Below are positions 21,049 to 31,464 of a stretch of DNA of 64,000 nt, piece by piece. The DNA is taken from the NCBI GenBank assembly GCA_033964015.1, contig CM066915.1, positions 7,055,575 through 7,119,574 on the forward strand. The letters run 5' to 3'. A program made the translations under genes and the position numbers. Origin of the DNA: Scolanthus callimorphus (Eukaryota > Cnidaria > Anthozoa > Actiniaria > Edwardsiidae). The notes beneath the pieces are model-generated. The model saw only the letters and a program-made list of their open reading frames with translations, was not told the DNA's origin and made no database searches. Position 1 is the stretch's first letter; each line of letters opens with the position of its first letter.

Positions 21049-22341
21049 ATGACTGAAGAAAAGGGTGAAGACCTGGGGTGGAACAAATGCTTATGTCATG
21101 TCAGAGATGATGCAGCGGGTCCTTTAGTAAAGTTTTCAGAAACTAGTTGGAAAACATTTGAAAAGTGCGCAAGGCAGAAAGGAGATGAGATTTGGTTTGT
21201 TATGAAAGACCACTGGAATCAAGGGCCAAAAGGGTTCTACCACAGGCAATGTTACCAGAAATATACCAACGTTGGAGATATGCGTAGAAAGCGGCTAGTT
21301 TCGTCAGATCCCGACCTTGCCGATCCCGAATTACGAGCCTCAGAAGCACTAACACCGAAGCGTCTTCGATCAAGTGTAGATTTTGAAACGACTAAATGCA
21401 TTATTTGTCAGAAAGATAAGAAGACCAAAGGTGCCCTTAGAAAGCGAGAGCCTCTTACTCTTAACACGAGCGAATATGGCAGTGCTTCTCTGATAAATGC
21501 TGCTAAAATCCGAGAAAACGACAATGTTCTCCTACAAGTCCAAGAGCAGGACACAATCGCAAAAGAAATAAAATATCATCGTTCTTGCTACAAAAACTTC
21601 ACAAAAGCAGACACCTTAACGAAGCTCGAGAAGGAACGTTGCACCAGTGAAGACCAAGGAAACCAAGGCTATAAAGTTGCCTTTGAAGACATTCGTGAAC
21701 GGGTTCAACGAGAAGTGGTAGGAAAGAACAAAGTTATCAGCATTTCTGATCTCACAACCCAGTTTGTGAGTGGTCTTGCTGACCAAGGAATCCAGGTACC
21801 AGACTATAGGAACTCGCAAACAAAGCAGCGCTTGATAAAATGTTTTGGTAAACAGCTCTCGTTTAAGCAGCCATCAAGAAAAAATGAGGCTGAACTTTTG
21901 TATCACACAAATGCTGAGAACGGAGGTTTTGTAGAAACAGCATTTGTGGCAATGTCTTTAGATGCGAATGTCAGTAAGTTTGGCGAAGATGATATGGGTG
22001 AAGTATCAAGAGATCCAGGCTTTGATAATCCAGCAAGAATGGTGTACCGGACCTCAAAGGTTCTCCGCCAGTTGCTTCTTGATGTGAAATCCTCCATGAA
22101 ATGGCCTCCCGAAGCGGAAAATCTCGATGACGGTACTTCTGTCGTTCCCTACTTAGTGTATAATATGTTGTGCTGGATGCTTTCACCGCATTGCGAGTTT
22201 AGTGAGACCAGGGTTAAAGACGTGTCTGACGACGTACGTCGCATCGCTCTTTCCATTTCACAAGATCTCGTCCACAGTATTACACGCGGTCGTGTTAAGA
22301 CGCCTAAACATATTGTATTACCTATGGCCGTCAAAGCTTAA
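21049..22341 (+). CDS. Transposon protein, N-terminal Cys/His region (exon 1, first part)
   Basis: ATG at 21049 opens 430 codons. Two similar modules are visible: a Cys-x-Cys near residue 14 with YHRQCYQKYT near 66-76, and CIICQ near 117 with YHRSCYKNFT near 175-185. Each looks like a CxxC...HxxxC zinc-binding unit suited to nucleic-acid or protein binding. The remainder is mixed helix. The frame ends in TAA at 22339, but sequence continuous with the family resumes at once in the next frame ('LTGNAEVLTFLNRFGHGLS'), so this stop is a one-base frameshift: adding one A in the AAAGCTT run would restore the frame. The exon continues to the donor at 22545. Confidence 0.75.
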   Translation: MTEEKGEDLGWNKCLCHVRDDAAGPLVKFSETSWKTFEKCARQKGDEIWFVMKDHWNQGPKGFYHRQCYQKYTNVGDMRRKRLVSSDPDLADPELRASEALTPKRLRSSVDFETTKCIICQKDKKTKGALRKREPLTLNTSEYGSASLINAAKIRENDNVLLQVQEQDTIAKEIKYHRSCYKNFTKADTLTKLEKERCTSEDQGNQGYKVAFEDIRERVQREVVGKNKVISISDLTTQFVSGLADQGIQVPDYRNSQTKQRLIKCFGKQLSFKQPSRKNEAELLYHTNAENGGFVETAFVAMSLDANVSKFGEDDMGEVSRDPGFDNPARMVYRTSKVLRQLLLDVKSSMKWPPEAENLDDGTSVVPYLVYNMLCWMLSPHCEFSETRVKDVSDDVRRIALSISQDLVHSITRGRVKTPKHIVLPMAVKA

Positions 22342-22545
22342 CTGGGAACGCGGAAGTCTTGACATTTCTTAACAGATTTGGACATGGATTATCATATAGC
22401 CAGATCATCGAAGTTGAAACATCTCTAGCCGAGAAACAGATGGCACGTGAGAGGGATGGAGTAGTGCTACCGAGTGCATGTGTACCTGGAGTGCCGGGGG
22501 TGTTTTGCTGGGACAATAATGATTTACAAGAAGAGACACTGTCAG
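22342..22545 (+). CDS. Transposon protein, rest of exon 1 after a frameshift
   Basis: This part reads in the +1 frame relative to 21049-22341, ending '..NNDLQEETLSG' at the donor GTCAG|GTAGGT. The phase-1 junction is completed by the acceptor CTATTTATCAG|GT at 23067, giving 'LSGKGTTHCTNG'. A conserved LNRFGHGLS motif is present. The intron (22546-23066) is about 520 bp. Confidence 0.65.
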
Positions 22546-23066
22546 GTAGGTAGATAAATTTAATTCTATAGATGAGTTCATCACATGACCAGTGAATTCC
22601 ACGTTAAGGTGGATCGACCCAGTAATCTTGCACCCATACCAACCAATTTTGAACCTCTCATATACACATACATACATCATACACACAACTCCCTGATAAC
22701 ACACATTCTACCCATAGACTGATATATATGCCAGTACAAAAGTTGGGGATATCGGAGTTAGTATCACGTGACGATCGGACCACGCCTATTTTTACTCTCA
22801 CCCCAGTTTCAGGCTGTACCGACATTTTTTCGATAAATGCTTTACGGTACCTCGAGATTGACTGGTTGCCTATGTGTAACCGAAGTTCGACTAAATTCTA
22901 CAGGCCCGATCTGTAATCTTAAAAATCAGGGCTATAATTTATGTAAAATCCAGTGTTATGAATTAACATGGCAGAGTTTGGTTCTTCATGTTTGTAAATT
23001 GAAAGTTTTTATAGCTCATTCTATTTGTTCTATCATCGTTACTGTGACATTTTCTCTATTTATCAG

Positions 23067-23800
23067 GTAAGGGTACAACCCACTGCACGAACGGAATAAT
23101 AATCCAAAGGAAGCCCTTGACATGTTCTTTACCTCCCACAATGATACCCACCGAGCCTCGATCTAGGAAGCGCACTGTGACGACTGTTAGTGGTGATGTT
23201 CTTCCATATCACTCCGGACGCCGCCAAGGCCCTCCAGCAGTACACATTAACACGCATAAAGTCATTCTCGCGGTTCCCGGTGTTTTAGATCACGCACGTT
23301 CAATCGACTTCGGGTGGATGCTCTGCAGACAACCTTTTGGAGATACACTGTTTGATCTTTCTCAAGACCGACGTCAGCGCATCCCATCATGGAAGGCATT
23401 TAACATGAAGTTGAGGGACGAGCCCCTCCGAGAAAGTAGCGTAGGCTACTGTCCTATTATAGAGGCGAGCCCCACAGAGCTTCCTACCGTGTATACTATC
23501 CTGAAGAAGTCATTGGAGATGGCAAATCAGCTGGAGCAACATGATGTTATCGTCGTGTTTGATCAGGCGATTTATGCGAAGGCTCTGGAGATCCAGTGGC
23601 AAATAGAAGATGAATTTAAGCGTATTGTAACGAGAATGGGCGCATTCCACATCATCTGTGCGTTCATGGCTGCTATTGGCAAGCGCTTCGCTGACGCTGG
23701 CCTATCAGATGTCTTGATAGAAAGTGGAATCGTGGCATCTGGTTCCGTGTCAGGCGTACTTGAGGGTCGACATTACAATCGCGCTGTTCGTACGCATAAG
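23067..23800 (+). CDS. Transposon protein, exon 2 (conserved D...RMGxFH region)
   Basis: About 244 residues between an acceptor at 23066 and the donor CATAAG|GTACGA at 23800. Motifs include LPYHSGRRQGPP, SVGYCPIIEASPTELPTVYT, VIVVFDQAIYAKA with an aspartate, and RMGAFHIICAFMAAIGKRF with a histidine, then LIESGIVASGSVSGVL. The degraded copy at 40778-41173 keeps the VVVMDQALYA and RMGVFHTFC versions, so this block is the family's best conserved core. An Asp...His arrangement could belong to an RNase H-like or other catalytic fold; I cannot decide which. Confidence 0.75.
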
Positions 23801-23922
23801 GTACGATAAATGTGCAGTTTTTGAAAGGGAAATATAATAGGCATGGTGCAACGATATGAATGCGAATTTTATTAAGATTTTATTAAAATTTCTTTTTCTT
23901 TTTTTTTGTTTCTGTTCTGCAG

Positions 23923-24675
23923 ATTGTTTATGAAGCTATGCATCGATTGTTATGGGAAGGTTTCAGGTCGTGGTTACAAACGAGCGGTCGACGTGTTAAC
24001 TACGCAAGCCTCGTGAGGGATGTGCAGCAAATAAGAGAGGAGATCAAACGAGAAAGCGTTTAGAAGATGTTGTCGTCAGCAGAGTTCAAGGAATTGTTTC
24101 AGCTGTACGAGCAATACAAGAATGAGAACACTAGTCCACTCAAGACATTTTGGCTTACATATCTTGAAATGATTGGTATCCTTCTCAGTTTTATCAGGGC
24201 TACCCGAGAAGGAAACTGGGAGCTTCACATTGAATGCGTCAGAGCAATGCTCCCTTGGTTCTTTGCATACGATCACGTAAACTACGCAAGATACCTGCCG
24301 ATTTACTTGATCCAAATGCTCTCGCTGGAGGAAACACATCCTCAAGCCTATCACCAGCTAGTCCATGGAGACTTTGGAGTGCAGCGTTCATGCCAAGGTT
24401 TCACTCAAGTGCCAGTCGACCAGACCATAGAACAAACGGTCAATCGCAGCACAAAGACTAAGGGGGGCATTGTGGGCTTCAGCTTGAAAAGAGGGGCAGT
24501 ACAGAAGTGGATTGCTACAGCCCATTCAAGAGCAGCCTTTCTCGACAAGTGCAGACTAATGACCAGCTTAGACAGCACAACAAACCCCAAACCCAAGGAG
24601 TGCGGAGCTGCAAGACTAAAGAGAGATGAGGACGATGTGGAGAAGGTAAAAGATGTAATCACCAATTGGCACTGA
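23923..24675 (+). CDS. Transposon protein, exon 3 first part, with in-frame TAG
   Basis: The acceptor TGTTCTGCAG|ATT opens 'IVYEAMHRLLWEGF' and runs to an in-frame TAG at 24061-24063. Translation after it continues in the same frame from 'KMLSSAEFKELFQLY'. Conserved blocks: SFIRATREGNWELH, AMLPWFFAYDHVNYARYLP, QVPVDQTIEQTVNRSTKT, GIVGFSLKRGAVQKW. The degraded minus-strand copy preserves LLRASREGNWDLHLQS and CFAYGRVNYERYLPPYF, so the reading frame on both sides of the TAG is ancestral. The frame is lost near 24666-24675. Confidence 0.7.
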
Positions 24676-24679
24676 TCCT

Positions 24680-26434
24680 TTTCAAGAATCAGAGCACTTG
24701 ATAAGCATCAGCTCTGGGCGAATTGCAAGTGAAAATGTCAAACGCGATTTGCTATCCGCTCAGGCAAAAGGCCAAGCAGCATTTACTACGTTTGTTGAGT
24801 CCCGACTTGTCAGTAAATCTAAGGATTTTTTCGACCCACTCACCAAACTGAAACTCGGTACGTTCTCGGAAGCCTGTATAAAACAAAAGGTCAAGTCAGG
24901 TGGTAGAGACGTTATTATCAAAGCAGATAGCAGCCTGTTTGCTCGATTACTAGTGATTGGACAGAGCCGAGAGATAGATTTGCGAGAACTTTTGACATAC
25001 GAGCTTGGTCCAATTCCATGGGCGATTGCCTTGCCAGACGGTTCTCTAGTGAAGACCAACAAGTCGGCCCTGCCCAAGGTCCTAGAAGATAACATGGAGT
25101 ATGTCCAGAGGCTACCTGAGAACGCAGCCGTAATCATTGATGCTATGGCAATGCTTCAAACACTAACCCGAATACCAGAGACATTTTCGAGCTTTGCTGA
25201 GATGGTGATAAATTTAGTACTCACTTTAGGCGCGACGGCAAAGAGGATCGATGTCGTAGCTGATCAGTACCCAAGAATCTCTATCAAGAATTCTGAACGT
25301 TCGAGAAGAGGAATGGGTGGTCAAGTGTCAATGAAGATAACGAGTCCAGATCAGCTATGCCCGCGTCAATGGAAGAAAGTGATGTCCAGTGGAGAAAGCA
25401 AGACGAACCTGATGCAGTTCCTGGCAAAAGAGTGGGCAACGGACAGATTTGCTGCGACGATCGCTGATCGATGTTTGTATGTTACTCATGGCGCGAATTG
25501 CACAAAGATAACATCATCTGAAGGTAGCATCATATCCGAGCCTGTTCCAGATCTTTACAGTAACCAAGAAGAGGCCGACACAAGAATGCTACTACATGCA
25601 TTGCACGCTTCCACGAATGGGTATAGCCAAGTTTGCATTCGCTCTTCAGATACTGACGTCGAGGTGCTTGCCTGTTTTCACCAAGAGACCATTCCTGCAG
25701 ATATCCTTATTGCTAGTGGAACTCGCATAAGAGCTCGCCTGGTTAGTATCCACGCAATTCGTGCCAAGTTTGGACCTGAGGTGTGCCAAGCTATGCCAGG
25801 TATGCATGCATTAACAGGCTGTGATACCGTCAGCGCATTTTATAACAAAGGGAAGAGCAAAGGTCTACAGTTGATAAGGGAAGATGATAGATTGAGAAGG
25901 ATCGTCAGCTGCCTTGGTGATCGTATACCTCCTAGAGACGATGCCATTAAGAGGCTAGAGCAATTTATTTGCTCTCTCTATGGTGCTACAGGCAGCAATA
26001 GTGTCAATGAAGCGCGTTACAACATTTTCTGTAAGAGTCGTAATCCGCAATCACATCAGCTCCCCCCAACAAGTACAGCGCTACGATTTCATATAATGCG
26101 TGCAAACTATCAATGTTATCTCTGGAAAAAAGCACTGACAGCGATTGTTCCCGAGCAGAATCCTGATGGACAAGGCTGGCGGCTCGTTGACGATGAACTC
26201 GAGGTTATGTGGACTGATAATCTCCCCGCCCCAAGCGCTATAATGGAACTGATCAGCTGCAGATGCAAGACTGCATGTCAGACAATGCGTTGCTCGTGTT
26301 TGAAGATGGGACTACTATGCACCGAGGCTTGTGGTTGCCCAGATGAATGTGAAAACTGCCCTTCTGAGGATCTTCGTGAGGAGGAAGATGATGAGCAAGA
26401 TGATGAGGAGCAAGCTGACGGTGTGCTTGCCTAG
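24680..26434 (+). CDS. Transposon protein, PIN/FEN1-like nuclease and CXC region
   Basis: The family frame resumes just before 24698 after a small frameshift ('IGTDPFQESEHLISISSG') and runs 578 codons from 24698 to a TAG. Counting from 24698, acidic clusters are VIIDAM (D147), VVADQY (D188), QEEADTRMLL (E291/D293), RSSDTDVEVL (D317/D319) and LTGCDTVSAF (D375). Their order and spacing match the PIN/XPG-I/FEN1 layout (an 'iD', a 'vFD', an 'EAD', an 'S.DsD', then 'GCD'). Near residues 522-557 is a cysteine-rich stretch (CRCKTACQTMRCSC, then CGCPDECENC) of tesmin/TSO1-like CXC type, a zinc-binding DNA-contact fold. The tail is acidic. Nuclease activity is inference. Confidence 0.72.
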   Translation, partial: FQESEHLISISSGRIASENVKRDLLSAQAKGQAAFTTFVESRLVSKSKDFFDPLTKLKLGTFSEACIKQKVKSGGRDVIIKADSSLFARLLVIGQSREIDLRELLTYELGPIPWAIALPDGSLVKTNKSALPKVLEDNMEYVQRLPENAAVIIDAMAMLQTLTRIPETFSSFAEMVINLVLTLGATAKRIDVVADQYPRISIKNSERSRRGMGGQVSMKITSPDQLCPRQWKKVMSSGESKTNLMQFLAKEWATDRFAATIADRCLYVTHGANCTKITSSEGSIISEPVPDLYSNQEEADTRMLLHALHASTNGYSQVCIRSSDTDVEVLACFHQETIPADILIASGTRIRARLVSIHAIRAKFGPEVCQAMPGMHALTGCDTVSAFYNKGKSKGLQLIREDDRLRRIVSCLGDRIPPRDDAIKRLEQFICSLYGATGSNSVNEARYNIFCKSRNPQSHQLPPTSTALRFHIMRANYQCYLWKKALTAIVPEQNPDGQGWRLVDDELEVMWTDNLPAPSAIMELISCRCKTACQTMRCSCLKMGLLCTEACGCPDECENCPSEDLREEEDDEQDDEEQADGVLA

Positions 26435-27182
26435 TACCGAGAGAAACTATGTATTTGTCTTATATGCCATGGTTGCTGCGTTTTTCATGCAGTATTCACC
26501 TTTCGCAACTCAAATACGCCTAAAGAGAAACCCTGTAACTTGGAGAAATTAAGGTGATTCAAAGCATATTATGTAAAAATAATTATTCTTTTAAAGAAAT
26601 GCTTGTTAGGTTAAGACAGGCTCAAAGAACGCGATATTAGCCGTGAACTAAACCTTTGCATGATATTAAAAAGTTATTTAAGGTGCAACTCGTTGCCATG
26701 GCAACCGGATATTTCTACTTATGAACTGTGATGAACTTTTTGAGCAAAGTTACATCATCTGTGTAAGTTCCACTTAAAATGGAGCTATGATTACTGAGAT
26801 GCTGAAATCTGAAAATTTGAAAACAAATGTGTAGATATGTGGTGCCTCAAAAAGAAAAATTCTCCATTTAAAGGGGCAGAACGAAAATGAAACTAATTTG
26901 AGTTATTTGATATCACTTAGGTGTCTGTGGAACATTTTCACTTCCCTTTTGGTAAATGAGCTCGTAACAAGGAAATGCAAGTTACTTTTTGGTACTCGAA
27001 ACCAAGAAAATTCACATTTTTGGCTAGGATTGGCCCATTTCCGGCTGGGGCCTGTTGGTAACCGACAGTCAAAGTCCAATAACACTATTTGTTACCTTAT
27101 GTCATAGTGACTATAACTTGCAAGTGTAAAATGGTATGCTTGCTGTTAGCTTCGATGTGAGCAGGAAAGCATCACTGCAAAT

Positions 27183-27339
27183 TCAATTGGAACAAATTTC
27201 CCCCACCATCCCCCCATTAGAAACAGCGCGCTTACTCCCTAACGCCCAAGTTTCAAATATGCAAACAACTGAATTCTGAAAATATGGGAAATAAGCTTTA
27301 ATTTGATACCAATTGAACTATGTCTACCGGGGGGTGCTA
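27183..27339 (-). repeat. Right terminal inverted repeat of the 8.3-kb transposon
   Basis: Ends GGGGGGTGCTA at 27339 and pairs with 19031-19187. The outward flank continues CGGAAGTCC. Confidence 0.85.
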
Positions 27340-29200
27340 CGGAAGTCCTATTTTTCGGGGCCTGGATCTTAACCATTCATTTCTTATTTAGAATTGTTGT
27401 TTGGCAAAAGATAAACAAATTCCGGTTTACATCCCCATGACAACGTGGAATGTGACCTTTGAACTCCAAAGAAAGGAAATTTTAAATACTGCCTCGCGAG
27501 GAAAGGAAAGACAAAAAATTTAAGGATATCAATGCGTTATGTAATTAATGCTAGGACAAGTATCACTGGTCCAACTAGATATGATGTCCATTTAATCAGG
27601 AAGCCTATTTTTGGACATTCTGAAATATGATATCTGCTAATAACTTCGTAAATGAAAACATTATGCACGATATCTAGTTGGACTGATAAACTTGAAGGTA
27701 TGTCCTATTACTTCATTTAGTTTAATTGCAGGTTTGTTTGCATTTTCCACTCCTCGTCAAGCTTTGAAACGAAATTTTTTAAACAGAGGTCAAAGGTCGG
27801 GCTTTTGTTTCTATGGTAACAGCAACTTATTAAATTATCAAGGACGTTAAGGTCTTCAATATTGTCAGATAATTGGAAGGATAAGTTGGACGTATGTTAA
27901 CTTAGAACGAATCGAATGCTAAACAGGGCGTGGTCCCTTTGACCCAGGCATTAAAGTGCCTGAGAAAAAGACTTTGTACCTAATTCGCCATATAATTGTT
28001 TTCATATTTTGCATTTCATCAAGAAATGTAAGGGACGGACCATTATTTTTCTAAGTTTGACAAAAAGATGAAAAGACTGCGGGCTTGAGAAACAGGAGAA
28101 AGGCGCAATAGAGCTAGCATGATTCCATAGTGTCAACAATGCGATTATTAAAGTAGGAGGCCTGGAAAGTGCGTTGTTTTACGTTTTGCATTCTGATTGG
28201 TCTTCTTAGAGCGAAGAAAATATATCCTCACTAGTGAGGATATCAGTCAAAACAAAAGTGCTTGGAAATCAACTTGGAATAATTTTTTCTGCTGGTTCGT
28301 CTATAAAAGAAAATTACACGGTGGCTTGAAGATATGAGTTTTATTTCCTCGTGGCGCTCATTCTTGTCTGCGTTTTTAGGGACGGACAAACCATTAGATA
28401 TTTGAGAGGGGGGAAGACGTTTTTTTTCCTGCTCATGACACTGCAAGAATTTTTTGGGGACGCCGTTTGCTTGCACGAATTTGTTTTTTCGCCACTATTT
28501 TCTTGCTGTAGCGAATAAAATACATGGCTGTCATGTATTTTTTTCTTCATGTTATTCAACGTACAAGATATGACATAGACATGGACATTTTTTGGAGCCG
28601 TACAATCTAGGTCAAAGTACATATTATGATTTTTACAGTTTTGCAAAATTATCATATGCACTCTGGCCCTGCCACTCGAAAAGCCTTGAGACACCGGAAA
28701 TACTGGACTTTTGAAACAGGAAAATATCTAAAAAAAATATGTCTAAAATGTTGCTGTATTTAGCGTTCTTTTAAGGCCAAGAAGCAAAAGAAAAAACCTT
28801 CGGCGATTTTTCAAAGAAATCCGCCGGGAGATTTTACTTAAAAACCGGGCGGACTGGAGAGTTAAAAATCCGCTCCCACAAATTTGATTGCCGTAGTTCG
28901 AAAGATTTATAAATATAAATAAATTTAGCTACAGCTTTTTGATTTCTAGGTGAAGGATTAAAATAAGTTTTAGGAAGAGGGTATAATTTTTCAGGTTAAT
29001 TAGATTTAATTCATAACTAACTAGGTCTAGATATATTAATGAAAATAAATATATTGTGCAGGATTATTAAACTGACGAAGGCCGAAACGTTTTCTATTAA
29101 ATTGTTTAACGGTACTTTAGAAGTTGCTTGTTGTCACTATTATAACATATATAACAAATATTATATAACGTACATATATAACATATAACAAGTCTCATCT
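27340..29200. other. No gene seen
   Basis: AT-rich sequence. A short inverted pair (ATCTAGTTGGACTGATAAAC near 27670 and CACTGGTCCAACTAGAT near 27570) and a CCTCACTAGTGAGG palindrome at 28229 are present. The minus-strand ORFs at 28243-28694 have no recognisable domains. Confidence 0.4.
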
Positions 29201-29271
29201 CGTCGATTCAATCCGTTAGGTTCCGGCAAGGTACCACTGTGGAAGTGGAGTGTGGCTTCCCTGGCCATTAA

Positions 29272-29520
29272 TTGTTCAAGGGGAATAAGCTTTGTCGTGA
29301 TCAGGTGTCATTAGAAAATGTTCAGCTGTGGTGGTGGGTTTAAATTTAAATTCAGGCTTGTCGATTTTGCGATGATCATATAGCGTTGTCTGAGTTGGCG
29401 TTTAGTTTCTCCTACCTATTGTAAGTTACAGCGTTTACATTGGATTATATAAATCACATTTTTAGTGTCGCAAGTTATAGCGAGTTTCACCGGTCGAAAT
29501 TCTCCTTTTCAACAAATGGC
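29272..29520 (-). pseudogene. Penelope-like element fragment, GIY-YIG endonuclease
   Basis: The minus strand reads 'GEFRPVKLAITCDTKNVIYI' followed by IQCKRCNLQ, a stop where Tyr is expected, then VGETKRQLRQR. After a one-base frameshift it reads YDHRK..DKPEFKFKPTT and AEHFLM. The pattern 'nVIY.IqC..C..qYvGeT.r.l..R...H' is the GIY-YIG endonuclease domain found at the C-terminus of Penelope-like retroelements. At least two lesions make it inactive. The ACTGACGAAGGCCGAAACG block near 29070 probably belongs to its 3' part. Confidence 0.65.
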
Positions 29521-29700
29521 TAAACACCATTTGCATTTAAGAGCACAGAAGGCAATTTGAGTTCCGAGGAATCATCCAATGCAATTTTTTCTTAATTTGA
29601 CAAGCATGGAGTCCTGTTATTTATTAATTGTATATATAGCGAACGATAAAAAGCCGAAAGTGTCCAATTTCAGCGCGCGCGATCCAATTTAAAAATAATT

Positions 29701-30031
29701 GGACAGTTGACAGCAGTGGATTTCGCATTGGCTAGTCCATATATGAGCCAAGGGGGTCGGTCGGTATCATCCGACGTGAATAAGGCTAATGCTGATTTTC
29801 TGAAAGGGTTGGTTACCTGAAGTAAGAAAATGCCTGATAGCAATTCATAAGTGGTAGCTTATGGACAGTTGACAGTTGACAGCAGTGGATTTCGCATTGG
29901 CTAGTCCATATATGAGCCAAGGGGGTCGGTCGGTATCATCCGACGTGAATAAGGCTAATGCTGATTTTCTGAAAGGGTTGGTTACCTGAAGTAAGAAAAT
30001 GCCTGATAGCAATTCATAAGTGGTAGCTTTA
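29701..30031. repeat. 169-bp tandem duplication
   Basis: A ~160-bp segment starting GACAGCAGTGGATTTCGC (first copy from 29710, second from 29879) is repeated once at a 169-bp period with essentially no differences, abutting the left end of the TTAA element at 30041. Confidence 0.85.
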
Positions 30032-30262
30032 GCGAGTTAAGGTGGCTCCCGAGTATTTATTGCAGAAATAGACCTCAACTTCTAGCGTGTGTTTGACCCT
30101 GAAAAAATCTTCCGATTTCCATAATTGTTGTCACAGAGCTTAAGCAACCTTTGCGCTACCAAATGGTGTAGTTCATTTGATATATTAAGCTCGTCTGTTT
30201 GGGATATTTTAAATTTTCCAAAGGAGGTGTTTTTAGAATAACTGGTATAACTTGATAATTCG

Positions 30263-31464
30263 ACCGTGAATGATCTTATTACCAGCTAAAATCGCATCTA
30301 TAGTAATAAGGGTTTACTCAGAGAAATGTCCAGGTCAGCTTTTCCCATGCGATTTAAGTTGTAAACGATGTAATAATTTTACCTCTAAAATGTCTTATTC
30401 CGCTTCTGTTTAGTGTGCCGAGCGCTGATATCAGAAAAGTAGGGGAGCTCTTCAGGATTATATCGGCTAATGTTCACTTTTAATTATATAAAAGAGAAAA
30501 TAGAATCGAGTATCTACAGCAAGCGGTATTTAATAAACGAATGAGAGCAGCTTCTTGTCCAGAATGTGCTGTTGCTATAATATTCAATTCGAGCTCGAAA
30601 TAACTAAATTGCTGGAATTGTTTCAAAAGTTTCTTTCGTGAGAGGTAGAGTACAACTAACTGAGAAGACTTACCAAGTTTGGACTCGTCTTTCCAATACT
30701 ATGTTGAGAAACATTATCCAAAAGGAGTCAGTGTTTCGTTGCTCCAACACAAACGCCAAGAAAACCCACATGTTATGAGCGCAGTGTTCTCGCCTCAGTG
30801 CACTTCGCTAAATTCTTCACGTGCGACGCTTCCTAGTCCCGAAGTAAGACAAGTTAATACCGGTAGCTGTTCCGCGATCCCGCGGGTCGAAAAAGCGTCG
30901 CACGTGAAGTATTTAGCACCATGTGCACTGAGACGAGAACGCTGAGTTCATAAACATATGGGTTTTCTTGGGGTTGTGTTGGAGCGAAGAAATACTGACT
31001 CCTTGTGGATAATGTTTCTCAACATAGTATTGGAAAGACGAGCCCAAACTTGGTAAGTCTTCTCAGTTGGTTGTACTCTACCTCTCACGAAAGAAACTTG
31101 CGAAACAATTCCAGCAATTTAGGTATTTCGAGCTCGAATTGAATATTATAGCAACATCACATTCTGGACAAGACGTTGCTCTCATTCGTTTATTAAATAT
31201 CGCTTTCTGTAGATACTCGATTCTATTTTCTCTTTTATATAATTAAGAGTGAACATTAGCCGAGATAATACTGAAGAGCTTCCCTGCTTTTCTGATATCC
31301 GCGCTCGGCACACTAAACAGAAGCGGAATAAGACATTTTTAGAGGTAAAATTATTACATCGGTTACAACTAAAATCGCATGGGAAAAGCTGACCTGAGCA
31401 TTTCTCTGAGTAAACCCTTGTTACTATGGATGCGATTTTAGCTGGTAATAAGATCATTCACGGT
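30263..31464. mobile_element. 1.2-kb near-perfect palindrome inserted in the left TIR
   Basis: The arms 30263-30832 and 30893-31464 are reverse complements over ~570 bp with scattered mismatches around a ~60-nt loop. The outer ends are ACCGTGAATGATC / GATCATTCACGGT. On both sides the host sequence continues the left TIR of the enclosing element (compare 30241-30262 plus 31465-31510 with the complement of 38190-38250), so the palindrome is a separate insertion. It has no credible gene; it is a foldback element. Confidence 0.75.

Larger units (their letters stand above)
19031..27339 (+). mobile_element. 8.3-kb DNA transposon with long TIRs and a nuclease-like gene
   Basis: The left TIR (19031-19187) begins TAGCACCCCCCAGTAGACAT. 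The right TIR (27183-27339) is its reverse complement with about 90% identity over ~157 bp. A weaker inverted relationship continues inward to about 19690 and 26690, including CAGATGATGTAACTTT and GTTGCCATGGCAAC blocks. Both ends are flanked by CG, but no longer target-site duplication is visible. One gene, in three exons, fills 21049-26434. The encoded protein does not match any DDE transposase signature I recognise; its clearest feature is a PIN/FEN1-like acidic pattern. The superfamily is therefore left open. Confidence 0.8.

Noticed and set aside
22728..23070. Short ORFs in the first transposon intron
   Set aside because: They lie between phase-matched donor 22545 and acceptor 23067 and lack family motifs.
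30679..30945. 88-codon ORF
   Set aside because: It spans the loop of the 1.2-kb palindrome and shows no coding signature.
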